Under the pieces are notes generated by a model. The model saw only the letters and a list, made by a program, of their open reading frames with translations, ran no database searches and was not told the DNA's origin. Both the position numbers and the translations under genes were made by a program. Positions 35,156 through 47,728 of a DNA stretch of 64,000 nucleotides are shown here, piece by piece (position 1 is the stretch's first letter; each line of letters opens with the position of its first letter). The stretch comes from Penicillium oxalicum (taxonomy: Eukaryota; Ascomycota; Eurotiomycetes; Eurotiales; Aspergillaceae): the NCBI RefSeq assembly GCF_001723175.1, contig NC_064652.1, forward strand, positions 2,480,001 through 2,544,000, in the 5' to 3' direction.

Positions 35156-36793
35156 TTACAGATTTTGCGCAGGTTGGTCTGCGATGGCAACAGCAACAGC
35201 CACTGCAGCACCAAGGATAGCACTCTCCGGGGCAGCTTCCAGGCGGATTGCTGAACCAAAAGTATGATGAGACTGCTCTGAAAGTTGGTCCAAGTAGGAC
35301 TGGCAAGTGTCGCGGAAGCCAGGATATTTGTTGATCACGGTACCGTCGCAGGCTATGGAGACGTTCTTTTCCGCATCAGTGCTCTCCACGACCGTGACTT
35401 CGGATGTGCCCTTGACTAGGTCGTCAGGCAAGGATGTCGTCGTAGGGTATTCAACCTCGTTGCGTAGACACCACATGCTGTGAATAGCAGTTGCCAAGTA
35501 CGCGGCAGCCCGTCGCGAGACCACCTGTGAGACACGGCGGAGGAATCGTAGATCCTCGATAGGAGGGAAGCTCGGCAGCGTGTGCAGTTTCTGAAGCAAA
35601 GCGGCGGAGGCGGACATGGAGACGGAAGAATCCTCCTCGATGCACGCCACGATGCTGGTGTCGAAGGAGTACGGCTCGCGCATGGAATGTGGAAGCTCGC
35701 CGCCGAACAGACCCGCGGTCTCGACCGCCTCAACAATGATGAGGCGCACAATTTCGCCAAGATAGCGTCCAGTGATCATGTATTCTAGCGGTTGGTAATC
35801 TGGGCGCATGTGGGTACGATTGAGGACATCGTCCCATCGGGTCATGGGGAGCACACCACCTCCAAACATGCTCATCTCGCTATTGACAATCACATGCTTA
35901 GCATGGTCGAACCAGCCCTCCGGACGCACACCGAATTTGCTTCGGCCAATTTCATGCACTGGAAAGTGGATAGCCATGTTCGTGCCGGTGCCAAGGATCA
36001 ACGACATGCGAGTCTTGGCGTCCACATAGGCGCGCGAGAGGAGCGCTGCGGAACTGTCGTTTACAATTGCCGCCATTGACACGTTGAGATTCCGCTTCCG
36101 ACACGATTGAATCAGCAAACTACCCAGTTCCTGTCCCACGGTGCCTTCCGAGCAGTGGAACCCCTTGCCCATGTGAATCATGAGTCCGCTTCCCATGGAG
36201 GTCTGATCAATGGGGAACGACCACGATAGTCCCATTGGGAGACTCGTCTCGCCCCGACCATAGTCCGTGCCCACATCGTTCAACATCTTTTCAATGTGAC
36301 CTGCCATCCAGTCGAAGAATTTTGTACCTTCCAAAAGCTTGACGGTATTGTCAATGTAGCACGAGGCCACTTTTACGATGCGCATCTCGGCATCTCGTCC
36401 ATGCAATTCAATCAGCGCCACGCGAAATGTCGACCCTCCCACATCCAGCGCCAGAAACGTGCCCGTCTCGGAGCCGGTGGGCAACGCGTGGTTGTAGGAC
36501 GGAAGCATACAGACAGGACTCTTCTGCAGGCAAACGCGGAATTGTGCGCGAATCTTCTCCGACATTTCAAGCATGATTGGGGTCGACAGTGGGGATGTGA
36601 ACAGCGTCTCGACTTCCTCGGCAAAATCATCCAGCGTCCGTCGGCGCCAGTGAGCCCCTAGGAAAGGTTTGCGCTTCCTGCACGATAGGCCGCGGAAAAG
36701 TGACGGGAACAGAATCATGGCTTCGAGCGCAGTGACTACATTGTGGAAGAGTTCTTGCAATCGGTGCAAGACCTTGATGAGCGGGGCCGACAT
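35156..36793 (-). CDS. Atypical hexokinase (HxkC / HxkD-XprF type)
   Basis: An intronless 545-aa protein with the full two-lobed hexokinase fold. Motifs: phosphate-1 [17 protein letters not shown] (about 114-130, canonical LGGTNFRV altered), [13 protein letters not shown] (185-197), [26 protein letters not shown] with the catalytic-type Asp246, [13 protein letters not shown] (266-278, replacing GTGCNAA) and [11 protein letters not shown] (304-313, replacing NIEWGAFG). These substitutions are those of the regulatory hexokinase-like proteins of Aspergillus, where HxkD/XprF is a nuclear negative regulator of protease expression under carbon starvation and HxkC associates with mitochondria. The hydrophobic segment [18 protein letters not shown] (16-33) favours HxkC. 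Kinase activity is doubtful. The long C terminus is Ala-rich ([19 protein letters not shown]). Confidence 0.8.
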   Translation of the reverse strand: MSAPLIKVLHRLQELFHNVVTALEAMILFPSLFRGLSCRKRKPFLGAHWRRRTLDDFAEEVETLFTSPLSTPIMLEMSEKIRAQFRVCLQKSPVCMLPSYNHALPTGSETGTFLALDVGGSTFRVALIELHGRDAEMRIVKVASCYIDNTVKLLEGTKFFDWMAGHIEKMLNDVGTDYGRGETSLPMGLSWSFPIDQTSMGSGLMIHMGKGFHCSEGTVGQELGSLLIQSCRKRNLNVSMAAIVNDSSAALLSRAYVDAKTRMSLILGTGTNMAIHFPVHEIGRSKFGVRPEGWFDHAKHVIVNSEMSMFGGGVLPMTRWDDVLNRTHMRPDYQPLEYMITGRYLGEIVRLIIVEAVETAGLFGGELPHSMREPYSFDTSIVACIEEDSSVSMSASAALLQKLHTLPSFPPIEDLRFLRRVSQVVSRRAAAYLATAIHSMWCLRNEVEYPTTTSLPDDLVKGTSEVTVVESTDAEKNVSIACDGTVINKYPGFRDTCQSYLDQLSEQSHHTFGSAIRLEAAPESAILGAAVAVAVAIADQPAQNL

Positions 36794-37662
36794 GGTCGGC
36801 TCGGTCGATGAACGTCAATAAGGGTAGGAGGAAGGTCCGGTCGTGCTCCAAGTTGTCGAGGGCAGATAACCTCTGGCGGAGCTTCGAAGGCGTGGAGAGG
36901 TAGATGTGTAGTGGTTGAGGAATGAAGGATATGGATCGCGATGTGGAGTTTCAGTGGGCAGGCGGTTGAGATCGGAGAAAGAGCGCTCGGAATAGTGGAC
37001 TGCGAAGGGACGGATGACTTGGAGTGGGTGAAATAAGAGCAAGATGAGAAGGGGCAGAGATCGAGCACGCCGTGAGGTGACACTCCTTACGGGGAGTACA
37101 GTAGTGTTGAAGGTGGATCAAGTGAGGGCGTCGTAAAGGTAGCAGTGGTACTTGTGAGTGGCAGCAGGAGCTGGAGCAACAGCTGTAGTACCTGTCGGAC
37201 TGTACTCTCTCTCTCCAAGTGTTACGGGGACAGTCAACAGTCAAAGTAGTGAGCGCTTTCCCCCCTCAACAAGTGAAAAGGTTGTGGACGAGTGATGGGG
37301 GACACGACAAGACATACAATAAACCCCACTCACTGCACCACCACCTCTGACGGGAAGAAAGGGAGAAGACGTCGTGGAAGGTCGAAGCATGGATCAACAC
37401 TGGGCCCATTCTTGGCCACCACAGTGTCACGGCGAGTGCAACTTGAACGCCCTTGCGGTGCTCGCCATGCCGGGGAGGAAGCGGTGTATCGTACGGTATT
37501 GTCCATGATCGACAGAACCCGTGAGCGGTGAAGTGATTGAAGGCGGAGATGTCTCTGAAAGGCTCACTTTGATTGGTTCCGTCCATCAGGTCTTATGGTT
37601 ATCCTGTTACTAGCTCTCCAAGGTTATCGTCGCATTTGGTCGGTGCATTGCGGCTCAGAGGC

Positions 37663-37703
37663 AAAAAAAAAAAAAAAAAAAAAAAAAAAGAAGAAGAAGA
37701 AGA
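37663..37703 (+). repeat. Poly-A run followed by (GAA)n
   Basis: Twenty-seven A residues are followed by four AAG/GAA units. A template-slippage-prone tract; it could be a retroposed poly-A tail, but nothing retroposon-like precedes it. Confidence 0.85.
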
Positions 37704-40095
37704 AAGGGAGAAAAAAAGGGTGCCGAAAAAGGTTGCCAGATTGGGGAAAAATAGTTTAAATCAGGTACCCAACTAATCCTTGGCCAAAAGGGTTCCCCAA
37801 CTTTCTCGCCGTTGACTGGGAAGACACGCCTCGGTGATCGGTCCCCTGGCTTTCAAGATACAGGCGTGAGCAAGCTTACTGCAAAATCTAGAACGTCCGA
37901 CAAACCGTATCACACGATTGGCATGGACCAGTGATGCACCAGCAGCATCAGCCCAAGTCTCCTCAGGGCCGAAGTTGGTGGACTAAGTTTGTGACATTCC
38001 AGTGCGCGGCATGTCCCATACTTGATCGATGCCCCCTTGAGTGCAACGGTGGTAGTCGGCCCAACCGGTCGGGACGGTTACACTCATGTGGAACCGCCCC
38101 TCCAATACAAAAGTTCTCGTGAGACCAAGCAGAGGACCACAGTCACCAGTAAGTAGTAAGAGCGAGACAGAGCAAAAGAAAAATTGAAACTGGTCCCTAC
38201 CACCTGTGCCAATTTCTCATTGTTCAAAGCGGTATGTTTGCCTAAACGTGGAATGTCCACGAGGGCGGGTCAAGCTCCGATCTTACAGGGCGACAATTGA
38301 TCAACACGGAGTTCCATGTTTGTATGGGCAACCGTCCACCACTACACCACCACCTTGATAATCGAGCGTCCGAGAGGGTCTATTTTCCTCTGCCTTGCTG
38401 TACACATTTTGGCTTGATTCAGTTCTGCGTCTCAGAAGTTACGCCATGAAATCACAGATCTACAGAAATCCCGAGACCCGGAAAAATCACCGTGACGGTG
38501 ACTAGACCCTTGGTACATACCGACTTCCTAGGAGATTGCTACGCAGCCTCCTCCCCATAATCATGACCTCTGTAGTTCCCATTCAACTGTCCAAATAACG
38601 GTATCTACCTGCTCAAACAGCAGGATGGGAGTGCTGTGTCAGGCATAATCATAATAAAATTAATGGATCACCACGAGATAGACTCGTTCTCTCTGTAACC
38701 ATGTGTGGTTCACCGCAATAGACTGACGATGCTTTTCTCGGTAGTCCCCCGTCAAACCCAAAAAAAAGCGGGCGTGGTTGCATCGAACTATAACCGCCGA
38801 GCTAATACCCGATCTTTTTTGTCCTAGTTGAAGATTGTCAGCCTAGGCGTTACTTCTTCCTCAATTGTTAACAACCACGTATGCGACCATGATGAGATAA
38901 AGCCGACAGTAAGCAAGATGAGCAGATTAACAGGCGCCCGCCACTCTGTCGAATACAACCCGGATCACTAGCTTGCAACTCGGGGGAAGGGAGGCCTTAA
39001 ACACAGCGGTGTGCCTTGATCTTACCATCGAAGCGACCACTGCCGAGCTTCCCCTAGTGCGAATTTGTCAATGCATTGAAGAAGTTGCTGTAGAAGATGC
39101 AACGCTATTTCTCCTTCATATGCCGGCGTTTACGCACCCGGGAAGGGGTTATGCGAGGGGCATCAAAGCCTTGTTCATTCTTGTCGTAGAAAAATCCAAA
39201 GAACCATGCAGCGAGTATGTTTGTCATAGAAGAAACAATCTTGCTTGAATACAGGTCAGACTGTGGTGGATTTGGGGCACTAACCCACGGTGAGTGTTGG
39301 GAGTCCACAGTACATCTTATGATAATGCACACGTCGAAATCCTGACCGGAGCAAGGCCAAAAGGTCCGTGCTATTACCCGATCAAAAGGGAACAGCAAGC
39401 ACTGAAAATGTTGCGCCAGGTCGTTTCCGTTAATTAATACCAAAATGGCAGCCGATTACGAGTTCTAGTGCGCTCAAGTTGTAAATGCGAGGTTGTGAAC
39501 ACCGAGCAGGTGCAGAGCCTCATCTGCCGAGGACATCCACTTTCAAAAGTTGTGTGACGGTAAAGGCTGGTTGTCAGCAAACAAACCACCCCATCTGCTC
39601 AAGTACTAGTTCGACGATTTGGGCAGACCCTTCCAACTTTAGCATGCTGACCACGAGTCTTTGACCACACACGTGATCTAGCTGGTAGATCGTGAGCTCT
39701 GCAAGTCACTGATTTCGCCAACTCAAGCCCATGTGATCGGCTTTGCTCTTTAGACACGGAAGCGCATGGCAAATCCCTCGGTTCGAGGATCCTGCCAGTT
39801 GTGACGATCCCATTAATCTGTAAGAACAGATACAGCATTCGGTGATCAAATCTTTGGAGCCGTTCGTGAGCGACTCGTCGCCGTGCTTGGTCCGACCTGG
39901 CAATAAGCACCCGTCCTGTCCTCAAAGCCCTGCGATGATCAGATTTCCGTAACCTTGACAAATATCAAGATGAAAGTCGGCATCGACCTTTCGTTCAACC
40001 TTTTTGTGAGCTTAGAACCCCAGCATAAGGATCGTGTGCGGAGCAATGATTGCTACAAATTCTCCTCTAGTTGATTCATCTGCTGTCATCAAGCG

Positions 40096-40135
40096 GATGT
40101 CCAGATCTAGCAATGGATGTCCAGACCTAGCGACG
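40096..40135 (+). repeat. Imperfect tandem duplication of about 20 bp
   Basis: Two adjacent units share GGATGTCCAGA followed by a CTAGC core, with three mismatches; a partial third GGATGG follows. Noncoding, function unknown. Confidence 0.6.
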
Positions 40136-42517
40136 GATGGCTACGAAAGAGATCATTTCACTGACGTCTGTAAAGTCCAACAGGCCGAGCGCTTTGAGCC
40201 ACATCTAGGTGGAAGCCATCTTTTCTTATTATTTTTGTCGCCTTCGTTATGGGGCATCAAAGGCCTTTCTGGCCGACCTCGTTTAAGCTTCCCTATAACA
40301 TTAGCTGTCTCATCTCGTATTACTCGAAAGGGGCTGATTAGCGAAATAAATTTCCAGTTTCTAAGCCCTATCTCATGCAATGGAGCTCAACAGAATGTAT
40401 TGCACAGAGAGGGGGCATACAAGTTCACTCTTGCAAATCTCGTTAGAAAGACAAGGTCGTTCTTCCGTGATGGCACACGGACATCCAAATACCGGGCATC
40501 CACTGCAAGTATTATGATTGAAAGCGACAATTAAAGTGTTATTCTCAGCGCCCACATAAGCAGAAGGGGTCACTTTGGCCGAATTACCGAGCAGGCAAGG
40601 AGCTGTACACTCGGTCGTGTCCATCTCATACTCTTATTGGAGATGACTGGCCTATAATTTGTCCTCGGTACCCTCTCTCGGACGGCTGGTTTTCTACTTG
40701 TCATTTGCTTCTGGGCAGAACGTCAAGATGGTGCGTTCTTGCCAGAGTCCCGATTGCATAATTAAAACAAGGCTGTATTTCCCCAATTACTCAACCAGAC
40801 ACTCAGAGACCCTGTAGTTTTCCACAACTATCAAGAGAATTGTCCTCAGCCGGCCAGAACCTATTGCTCACTTTCCTACAGAATGAACTTTGGACGCTAG
40901 CCGATATGAATGTCCTGATTTCGCTCACCTTTATCAATTCAACCTCCAAAATTGGTAGGCGCTTCGCCACTTCAGCCTACAAATACTTTGAGGCGTGCAA
41001 ATGTAGCAAGGTAACGAAGGGCCAGCGCCTCAATCTTTTGCAAACCTGGTTGATTTTCTTTGCCTGAAGGCTGCACATAATTCTGCATTGAGGCAGGCTG
41101 TTGGCCGTTTCTAAAGAGACAGCTCACAATATGTTTCTGTCACTTTGGTAAGCTCTGCACTACTCATCGCAGCATCTCTGTACTGACGATGACTTGATCC
41201 AATGCCACTCCTCGTTGCCGAGGGAGTTGAACGAGTTCTCACCTAGCTCATAACTTTGTCTCCGGGGTTTGTTCATTCTAAGTGCTGTATTTTGGGAGAT
41301 CAAACAACAAACATTTATTCGGAGAAGATGACCTAGCTCACGCTCATAGATAGGTTTCGGCTAGTTTCCAGCGACGACTTGGAGGATCAAGCCATGCATT
41401 TGTCATGCATGAGTGTGTCTCTGAAGTTGAGAAGAGAGCCCGCATGATAGGCGTGCAAGTGAGAACATTCAGACACCTCTGAGAACACGACCTGCCTGGA
41501 CAAAATGAATCTTACATAAACTGGACGGAGAGGTGACGAGAATAATTGTTGAAGAACCTGAGATATGAATTTATCCTCAGGGTCCGTGACAGAACATGGA
41601 ATTGTGGGGTTGTGTTCTGTTAGATACATCTACACTCATGTGTGATGCTCAGAAGCAAATACTTTCTGCGGAGTTTCTATATAGAATTTAAGTGCCTACA
41701 ACAGGCCATCACATTGCTATTCGTGCGAAAGTCTTAGTAGAGAGGTATCTCTACCTCGGTGTCGTGTTCGGCGCACACTCTCTCCCGCTCCCTTCCTCTG
41801 CATGTCTACCCTTGGCTCTCGCGGTATGAATGCATTGCAGCATCCAACACAGCCATATTCTTATTATTTGTATTTGTGCACAAGGAACACCATATACTAC
41901 AAAAATATATTTCTGAAACGTGTGTATGGTTAAAAGAATCACACGATCTTCGGCTTCATTCAGATGCACTGAGCCATTCCCTATTTCTCAAGGTGGATTG
42001 ACACGGAAAGCAAAGAGTAGAAACAAAAATCCCGAAGTATCTGAATTGAAATAGAAATATTGATGTGTCGAAGGACTATCAGGGGATTAAAAAAGCCAGA
42101 AGAAGCTAAATTTCGGTCCACTGTGGCCATTGACGGCAGTGATCAAATGCTTGTCATGAGAATCAAGAGAACCCACTTGTACACCTTTTCTCTACCCGCC
42201 TTGACGGAGGGATTTACATGGCAGTTTCAAAATCTTCGAGCTGCTTGTACAATTCTTTTTCAAAAATTAAGCCACATGATCGAGATCATCCCTGGTCATG
42301 TGAGGTCGCTCCATCTGGAAAGTCACGGTGCGCGCCTCTTCACACGCTCTTCCTCTGTAGTCCGCCATAAGCCAATGGTCCCATGAGTTTCGCTAGGTGG
42401 CATTTTCCTCCATTTTTCCCGAGACTGTAATTGCCAACTCTCAGACAGTGCCTGACAAAAGATGCCTTGTTGAGAGGCCTGGCGGGGCATGAGAACACCC
42501 TAGTGCAGCTTTGAGCG

Positions 42518-42537
42518 GGTTCGGCAGTGAGCGAACC
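42518..42537. repeat. Short inverted repeat (6-bp stem)
   Basis: GGTTCG and CGAACC flank an 8-base loop. Modest on its own, but it sits 190 bp from a stronger hairpin. Confidence 0.5.
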
Positions 42538-42723
42538 AGCTCCGTGTCGGTTACGGGGCAGATTGATGGTTAAGTTTTTAGAGGGCGTCAAGGTCAGATC
42601 AGGCCTCGTATGCTCATTCAAGTTTTCGGCTCTTTGATTCGATGAGCGCACATGCAAGCTCCCGAGAGAGATTCTCGCTAACGCGGCTAGGCTGATTACT
42701 TTGATTTGTCTGTCGGCTTGAAC

Positions 42724-42759
42724 GCGGACTGGAGCGTCCAAGCCCAGGCTCCAGTCCGC
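42724..42759. repeat. Perfect inverted repeat, 12-bp stem and 12-nt loop
   Basis: GCGGACTGGAGC is followed after 12 nt by its exact reverse complement GCTCCAGTCCGC. The stem is 8 of 12 G/C, so a stable hairpin would form in RNA or as a cruciform. It lies 1 kb upstream of the arylsulfotransferase start. Confidence 0.8.
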
Positions 42760-43732
42760 ACCCGAACCTCAAGAGCCAGCAGATCCGGCTTCATGCGTGT
42801 GCCGGTCGCTTTTGCGAAAAGCTGAGCTGACAGGGGAACATCTGTTCTGGTCAATGCCATTGTTTGACGTTCATCTCCAAACTGCTCAATTGCAGATCGC
42901 TATCCCCGTGAGGTCTGTTTATTGACCGCGACGCTATTCCATAAGAGAGCTCGATCAATTTCCTCCACCCTCATCCTCTTCCCCTTCAACCCTAACTCGG
43001 ACAAAGATACGAATCACGCCCAGAGGATTGTCGTCACGGCGGAAAAACGATCAGGAGGTGGACGCGAGGCCGCTGACGCCTCTCACATGGTTCTCCTCCA
43101 CTGCGCCATCGCCGAACCTCCAGTCATCTTCTCGAATTTCCCTGGGGCTCCACCGTCCGAAACAACGCCAAGACTCGCCCTATGAGTTTCCCTTTTTGTT
43201 GTGATGTGTTAACTGGTATCCCCCTGAGTTCGGAGTCTCGAGTCCCGGACGCCCTAACAAGTGACAAGTGGGCACTCTGACGCCGTTGACGCGGTTGGCC
43301 CAGAAGCTTTTCCACCGTTGGCTGCACTGCTGCAGAGGGCTTCTGGCCTACACTTCCTGTCCTGGCGAGCGCGGGCCGGTCTGCTCGTGCAGTCTCGCCC
43401 GTCCTTCTTCGCAAAGTGGAGGAGCCTCCACTGTCCTGTCCCTCACCCAAGTCTCCAACGCTGTCCATTGCGCCGGGGGACGAGACACGACTGTATTCAA
43501 AACAGGAAAGTTTTGTCCGTTAACGCCGGCAATCTCGCTTTCGCTCCGCACATCGAGTCCGATCACCAGATTCAATTCATTATTAACCTCTCCTCCGTCC
43601 CGTTCCGCGCCTTGCGCGACCCTCTCCTCTCTCTCTCCTCTGCTCCGTCCTCTGCGTTGATCGGGCTCGTTATACCTTCATATTAAGACGTATTTTGGGA
43701 GTTTTTCCTCCCTGCCGCTCCTTTGGCTCACC

Positions 43733-45856
43733 ATGTTCTTTCTTGGCGCATTGTCTTTGTTTTTCCTACAATCCACGACCGCGCAGCGCCATGACGCTGA
43801 CTTAATGTCTTTTGTGACTGTGAGTGTTATGACCCCCCAAAACCCTAGGGCACCTGCGCTATGATGCGCAAGTCGCGCAAACCTCACCATTATCCCCGAA
43901 TGCTAACCTCTTGCCCCCTTCAACCATCAGCTTCCCGAGGTTCGAGCCTTGAAGTGGGAAATCACACATCATGATCGCACGCGAGCTGCGCCGGGATACT
44001 GGTTTGTGGCGCCGTATGGACAGATCAGCCCGGAAGAGCCTACCAAGAAATACCAACAATACCAAGTCGGACCTTACATTTACGATAGCGATGGTGTACG
44101 TCATCACCCACAATTCTTCACAAATAAAAGAGTTCCTTTACTCCAATTTCGCCCCTAGCATTAGGCTCTGCGAGATTGATTACTAACAGCATGCTGTTGG
44201 GGGAAACAGATGTTGATTTGGGCGGGCGCACCACTATACGACAACCGAAATATCTTCGACTTCCGACCCGTCACCAACATTGATGGGGAAACACACCTCT
44301 CATTCATTGTCAACTGGGACATTGACTATTCCAACAAGGGCCATGGCGTGGTTTTGGATAAGAATTACAAGGTGGAGAAAGACGTTGACATGCTACTGGA
44401 CGTCCACGACTTCAACATGCACGAATTCAATGTGTTGCCCAGCGGGAAGACAGTGCTAGCGTGCACTTATCGAGAGCAGAAAGTGGAGTTGACGGATTTT
44501 GACCGGCCGACGGAGAAAGGCTGGGTTGTCTCGGGCGGGTTTGTGGAAATGGACACAAAAACCAGCGACATTCTCGTGCAGTGGGACTCTTTGGATAAGA
44601 TTCCTCTTACTGAATCGGTGATCATTGGTCCCTCAGATGCGCCCGCCGAACAACCAGGCTGGGACTATGTGCATATCAATGCAGTGGACAAGAATGAAGC
44701 CGGGGACTATATAATCTCCATGCGCTTCACGGACACCATCTACGGAATTTCGGGTGAAGATGGCCACATTATGTGGCGTCTTGGTGGACGGGAGAGTGAT
44801 TTCAAAATGGATTTCACCTTCTCCAAGCAGCATGACGTCAAATTCGTTTCCTCCAATGGAACCCATCATGTCATTTCTTTCCTCAATAATGCCTCTTTTG
44901 AAGGCAGCAACGAGGAAAATCTTTCGTCCGCTCTCTTCGTCGAATTGGATACCACCGCGATGACTGCTCGGGTCATTAGACGCATCAACCGGCCCGATGG
45001 CGCGCTCACTCGACTTCGCGGTAGCGTGCAGCTGCTTCCTAACGACAATGTCTTCGTCGGCTGGAGCGAGTGGGGATATCAGAGCGAGCACGCACCCAAC
45101 GGAGACGTTCTGATGACAGCCCGCTTTGCATCGGAGCGCTACTCGACCTACCGTGCCTACAAGGGTGAATTTATTGGTCGTCCTACCGCGCCACCTGACA
45201 TTGTTGCTTCGGTGTATGGCACCCGCGACGATGATCTCACCACCCTCATTCATGTCAGCTGGAACGGTGCAACCGACGTCGCCGAATGGAAATTCTATGC
45301 TCGAGCATACGATCGTGGTTCTTCTGTTCTGATTGGTCAGGCTGCGAAGACCGACTTTGAGACTATGTACATCGTGGACGGTTACATGGATTGGATCACC
45401 GCGGAGGCCATTGACGGCAACGGCAACGTGATGAGTACTTCAGAGGTCATTCGCAGTGAGATTCCGCAGAACTGGAAAGCCGTGGGCTTCACAGGCACTT
45501 CGGCGGGTCCCACGCCTGATGATCCCGCCATTATCGCAGCTGCTAATAAGGGCCACACTCAGCCGTCTTCTGGTAATGAGAAGATCGAAGACAACACCGC
45601 TCCCGGCTCCTCCGAATCATCATCTGCGTACTCTGATGCCAAGGAGGCCGCCAAGGCTGTGAATCAGGCCTATGAGGTTGTCCGTGGTGTAGGAGGACTA
45701 CTCGTCATCATTCTTCTCATCTGCACCATCGGTGGAATTGTCGTTGGTGTACGGCACATTACCAATCGCCGCAAGACGAGGTCTTATCAGCACGTTCCTG
45801 CTGAGGAGGGTGCGTCTGTGGAAGAAATTCCCTTGCGCTCCACAGGCCCTGTATAA
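43733..45856 (+). CDS. Arylsulfotransferase-like protein with C-terminal membrane anchor
   Basis: Model: exons 43733-43819, 43931-44095 and 44210-45856, 632 aa. Exon 1 is essentially a signal peptide (MFFLGALSLFFLQSTTAQ). The domain (about 60-400) has the fungal ASST-family pattern: APGYWFVAPYG, GPYIYDSDGMLIWAG, the paired HDFNMHEFNVLPSGKTVL, WDYVHINAVDKNEAGDYIIS, IMWRLGG and QHDVKF, repeated strands of a beta-propeller. Bacterial relatives move sulfate between phenols; the fungal members are uncharacterised, so the activity is inferred from family. After a Ser/Gly-rich linker comes a TM helix (GGLLVIILLICTIGGIVVGV, about 579-598) and a short basic cytoplasmic tail. It is probably a cell-surface or endomembrane enzyme with a lumenal domain. 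The introns (111 and 114 nt) have GTGAGT and GTACGT donors. Confidence 0.86.
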
Positions 45857-47728
45857 TTCTTTGTGTGCTTTTTTTTGGTCCGCCGAAGATGGCATTCATC
45901 TTCTCGTCTTTTGTTCATCGATTTTGAATTTTGTCCAGTTGCATGGTTACGAGCGTTGCATATTCAGTGATACCTTCCTGCCACGTCCTATGTTGACTTT
46001 TCGCCCCCAGCGTGCGCTTCCTGGTGGAGTACGTGCAGGTTGCGGAAACAAACACAAAAGACAAGGGTAAATCATCCCGACTTTCGCGTCGTCCGGCCCG
46101 ACGCGACTGACCGGGTGAATCGATGAGAACCAAAATCTCCCTTTTGATTTCGGCCAGATCATGTCAATCCCGTGCATATCATACCCAGAAAGCGTTTTTT
46201 TGGTTGTCCTCCTTCGTTCGTGCATTCTTTTTGTCTTTCCGTCTTTTGTCGGCCACCCGAGGCGACTCATACAGATTGGTTCAGGAGTGACCAAAATAGT
46301 CATGTCGAACCCAATCGTTGACAATTTTGAAAGCTGTCCGATCTGATGACTCTTCTGCTGGTGTCCAACACCTCGTGTAATTCTTCTACTCCGCTAGCTT
46401 GTCTACTACTACAGCATGGCACTATTTCTGCTAGGCCTGATTGCTCGTGGTTATTGGTAGGCTTGAATGTACATAATGTGTGAATTAAGGATCCGTGTAC
46501 CCAGCCTGTACCCGCCTTTCTAGTTGAGGCCAGGTTGGATGAAAACCCACTCTCAAAGTAGGACTGGTATTGGAGTGCATACCTGTATGACGGCGTTTAC
46601 TCCAGCTAAGGATTTTGTAGCATAACGCTTGAAACCTACCCGACTCGGCATGATTTGGAGATGGTTTCCATGGAAAGGGCTGTTCAACAGTATTTTCAAC
46701 CAAACCTATTGTGAACTAGATTTTCCCCTGTAATGTTCAAGCGTCTTCTGTTACCAAGATGAAGATAAGCATTTGCCACTGACTCGCATTGTCTTTATTG
46801 GTCTGCAAGCTTTGCCCTAATTCAGTGCACACTCCACTGCGTTTAGTGAAGTTTTGACTGTCAAAAGAGATGAATTGCTCTGTGAAATATGCAGGATTTA
46901 CCTATTATTGATGTATAGATCTAAAACCACCTTCCACATGTCTCCTGGTGGTACGGGTGGAGAGACCCGCGCAGCAGTGCGTGGAGGTGTACGTCTCCTC
47001 GGAAAACCCGAGTCTATCCATCGTGGATATTTTTTTTTGGAGAATCCACGCAATCGATGCCAAGTTCCACCCCCTTGCAATTTCTCACAGATGTTCCTCA
47101 ATCTCGGTACCCATTCTTGGGGCTTGAAACAGGCCAAACAATGCGCGTGACACCCCATGGAAAGTCGAGGCAAAGAAGCCGGGTAAAGTCTGTTCCATGG
47201 CGGGTTAACGCAGACGGTCTGCCGGGGTGGACAGTCCAGGATTTCTAATTACCAAAAGCTAAGTAAGAATGGAGTCTGCAGGGGAAGACAGCAGCAGGAG
47301 TGCTGATCATGGAGTCTTCAGGAGATCTCGTCACCTTATCCACCATGGTTGTCTACGTGTTCCCCACGCTTTCGAAACTGCAAGTATCGAGAACAAAAGC
47401 TTGACCTTATTGAGCTAGGATCTTTTACTCACCAGCCGCGTGGTCTAGGCCCGGTTCCCGTTTTGGCTTTATGCTGGCGGATCTTCGTTTGAATGCTATG
47501 ATTACTTCGGGCAGACTGAATGCGCCATGGCGTGGTCAAACTGGGCGTCATCGCGTTGCTTGGAGAGCAAGGAATCTTCTATCGGTGGCAATATAAGTAT
47601 CTGCTGTCGTTTAGAATGAATCCTGACATTATTTCTGTGGATGTCATCACAACTTCATTTTACTGCCCGTTCCTCCTGAGACGTCTCCGAGTCAAGTCGT
47701 TTGCCCTGCTGTTGGCGGATCTTTCACC
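45857..47728. other. Intergenic, tandem arylsulfotransferase-like and carboxylesterase genes
   Basis: 3' flank of one gene and promoter of the next. No coding sequence is supported; open frames are short and compositionally noncoding. Confidence 0.5.

Larger units (their letters stand above)
36794..43732. other. 6.9-kb gene-poor region
   Basis: It begins with the hexokinase-like promoter and ends with the arylsulfotransferase promoter. Contents: an A27 run (37663-37689) leading into GAA repeats, an imperfect 20-mer duplication (40096-40135), and two hairpin-forming inverted repeats (42518-42537, 42724-42759). Open frames are short, and none has protein-like motifs. No transposase, reverse transcriptase, LTR or TIR was recognised. 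Confidence 0.5.

Noticed and set aside
36794..43732. Transposon or retroelement
   Set aside because: No long terminal or inverted repeats, reverse transcriptase, integrase or transposase motifs were found by eye.
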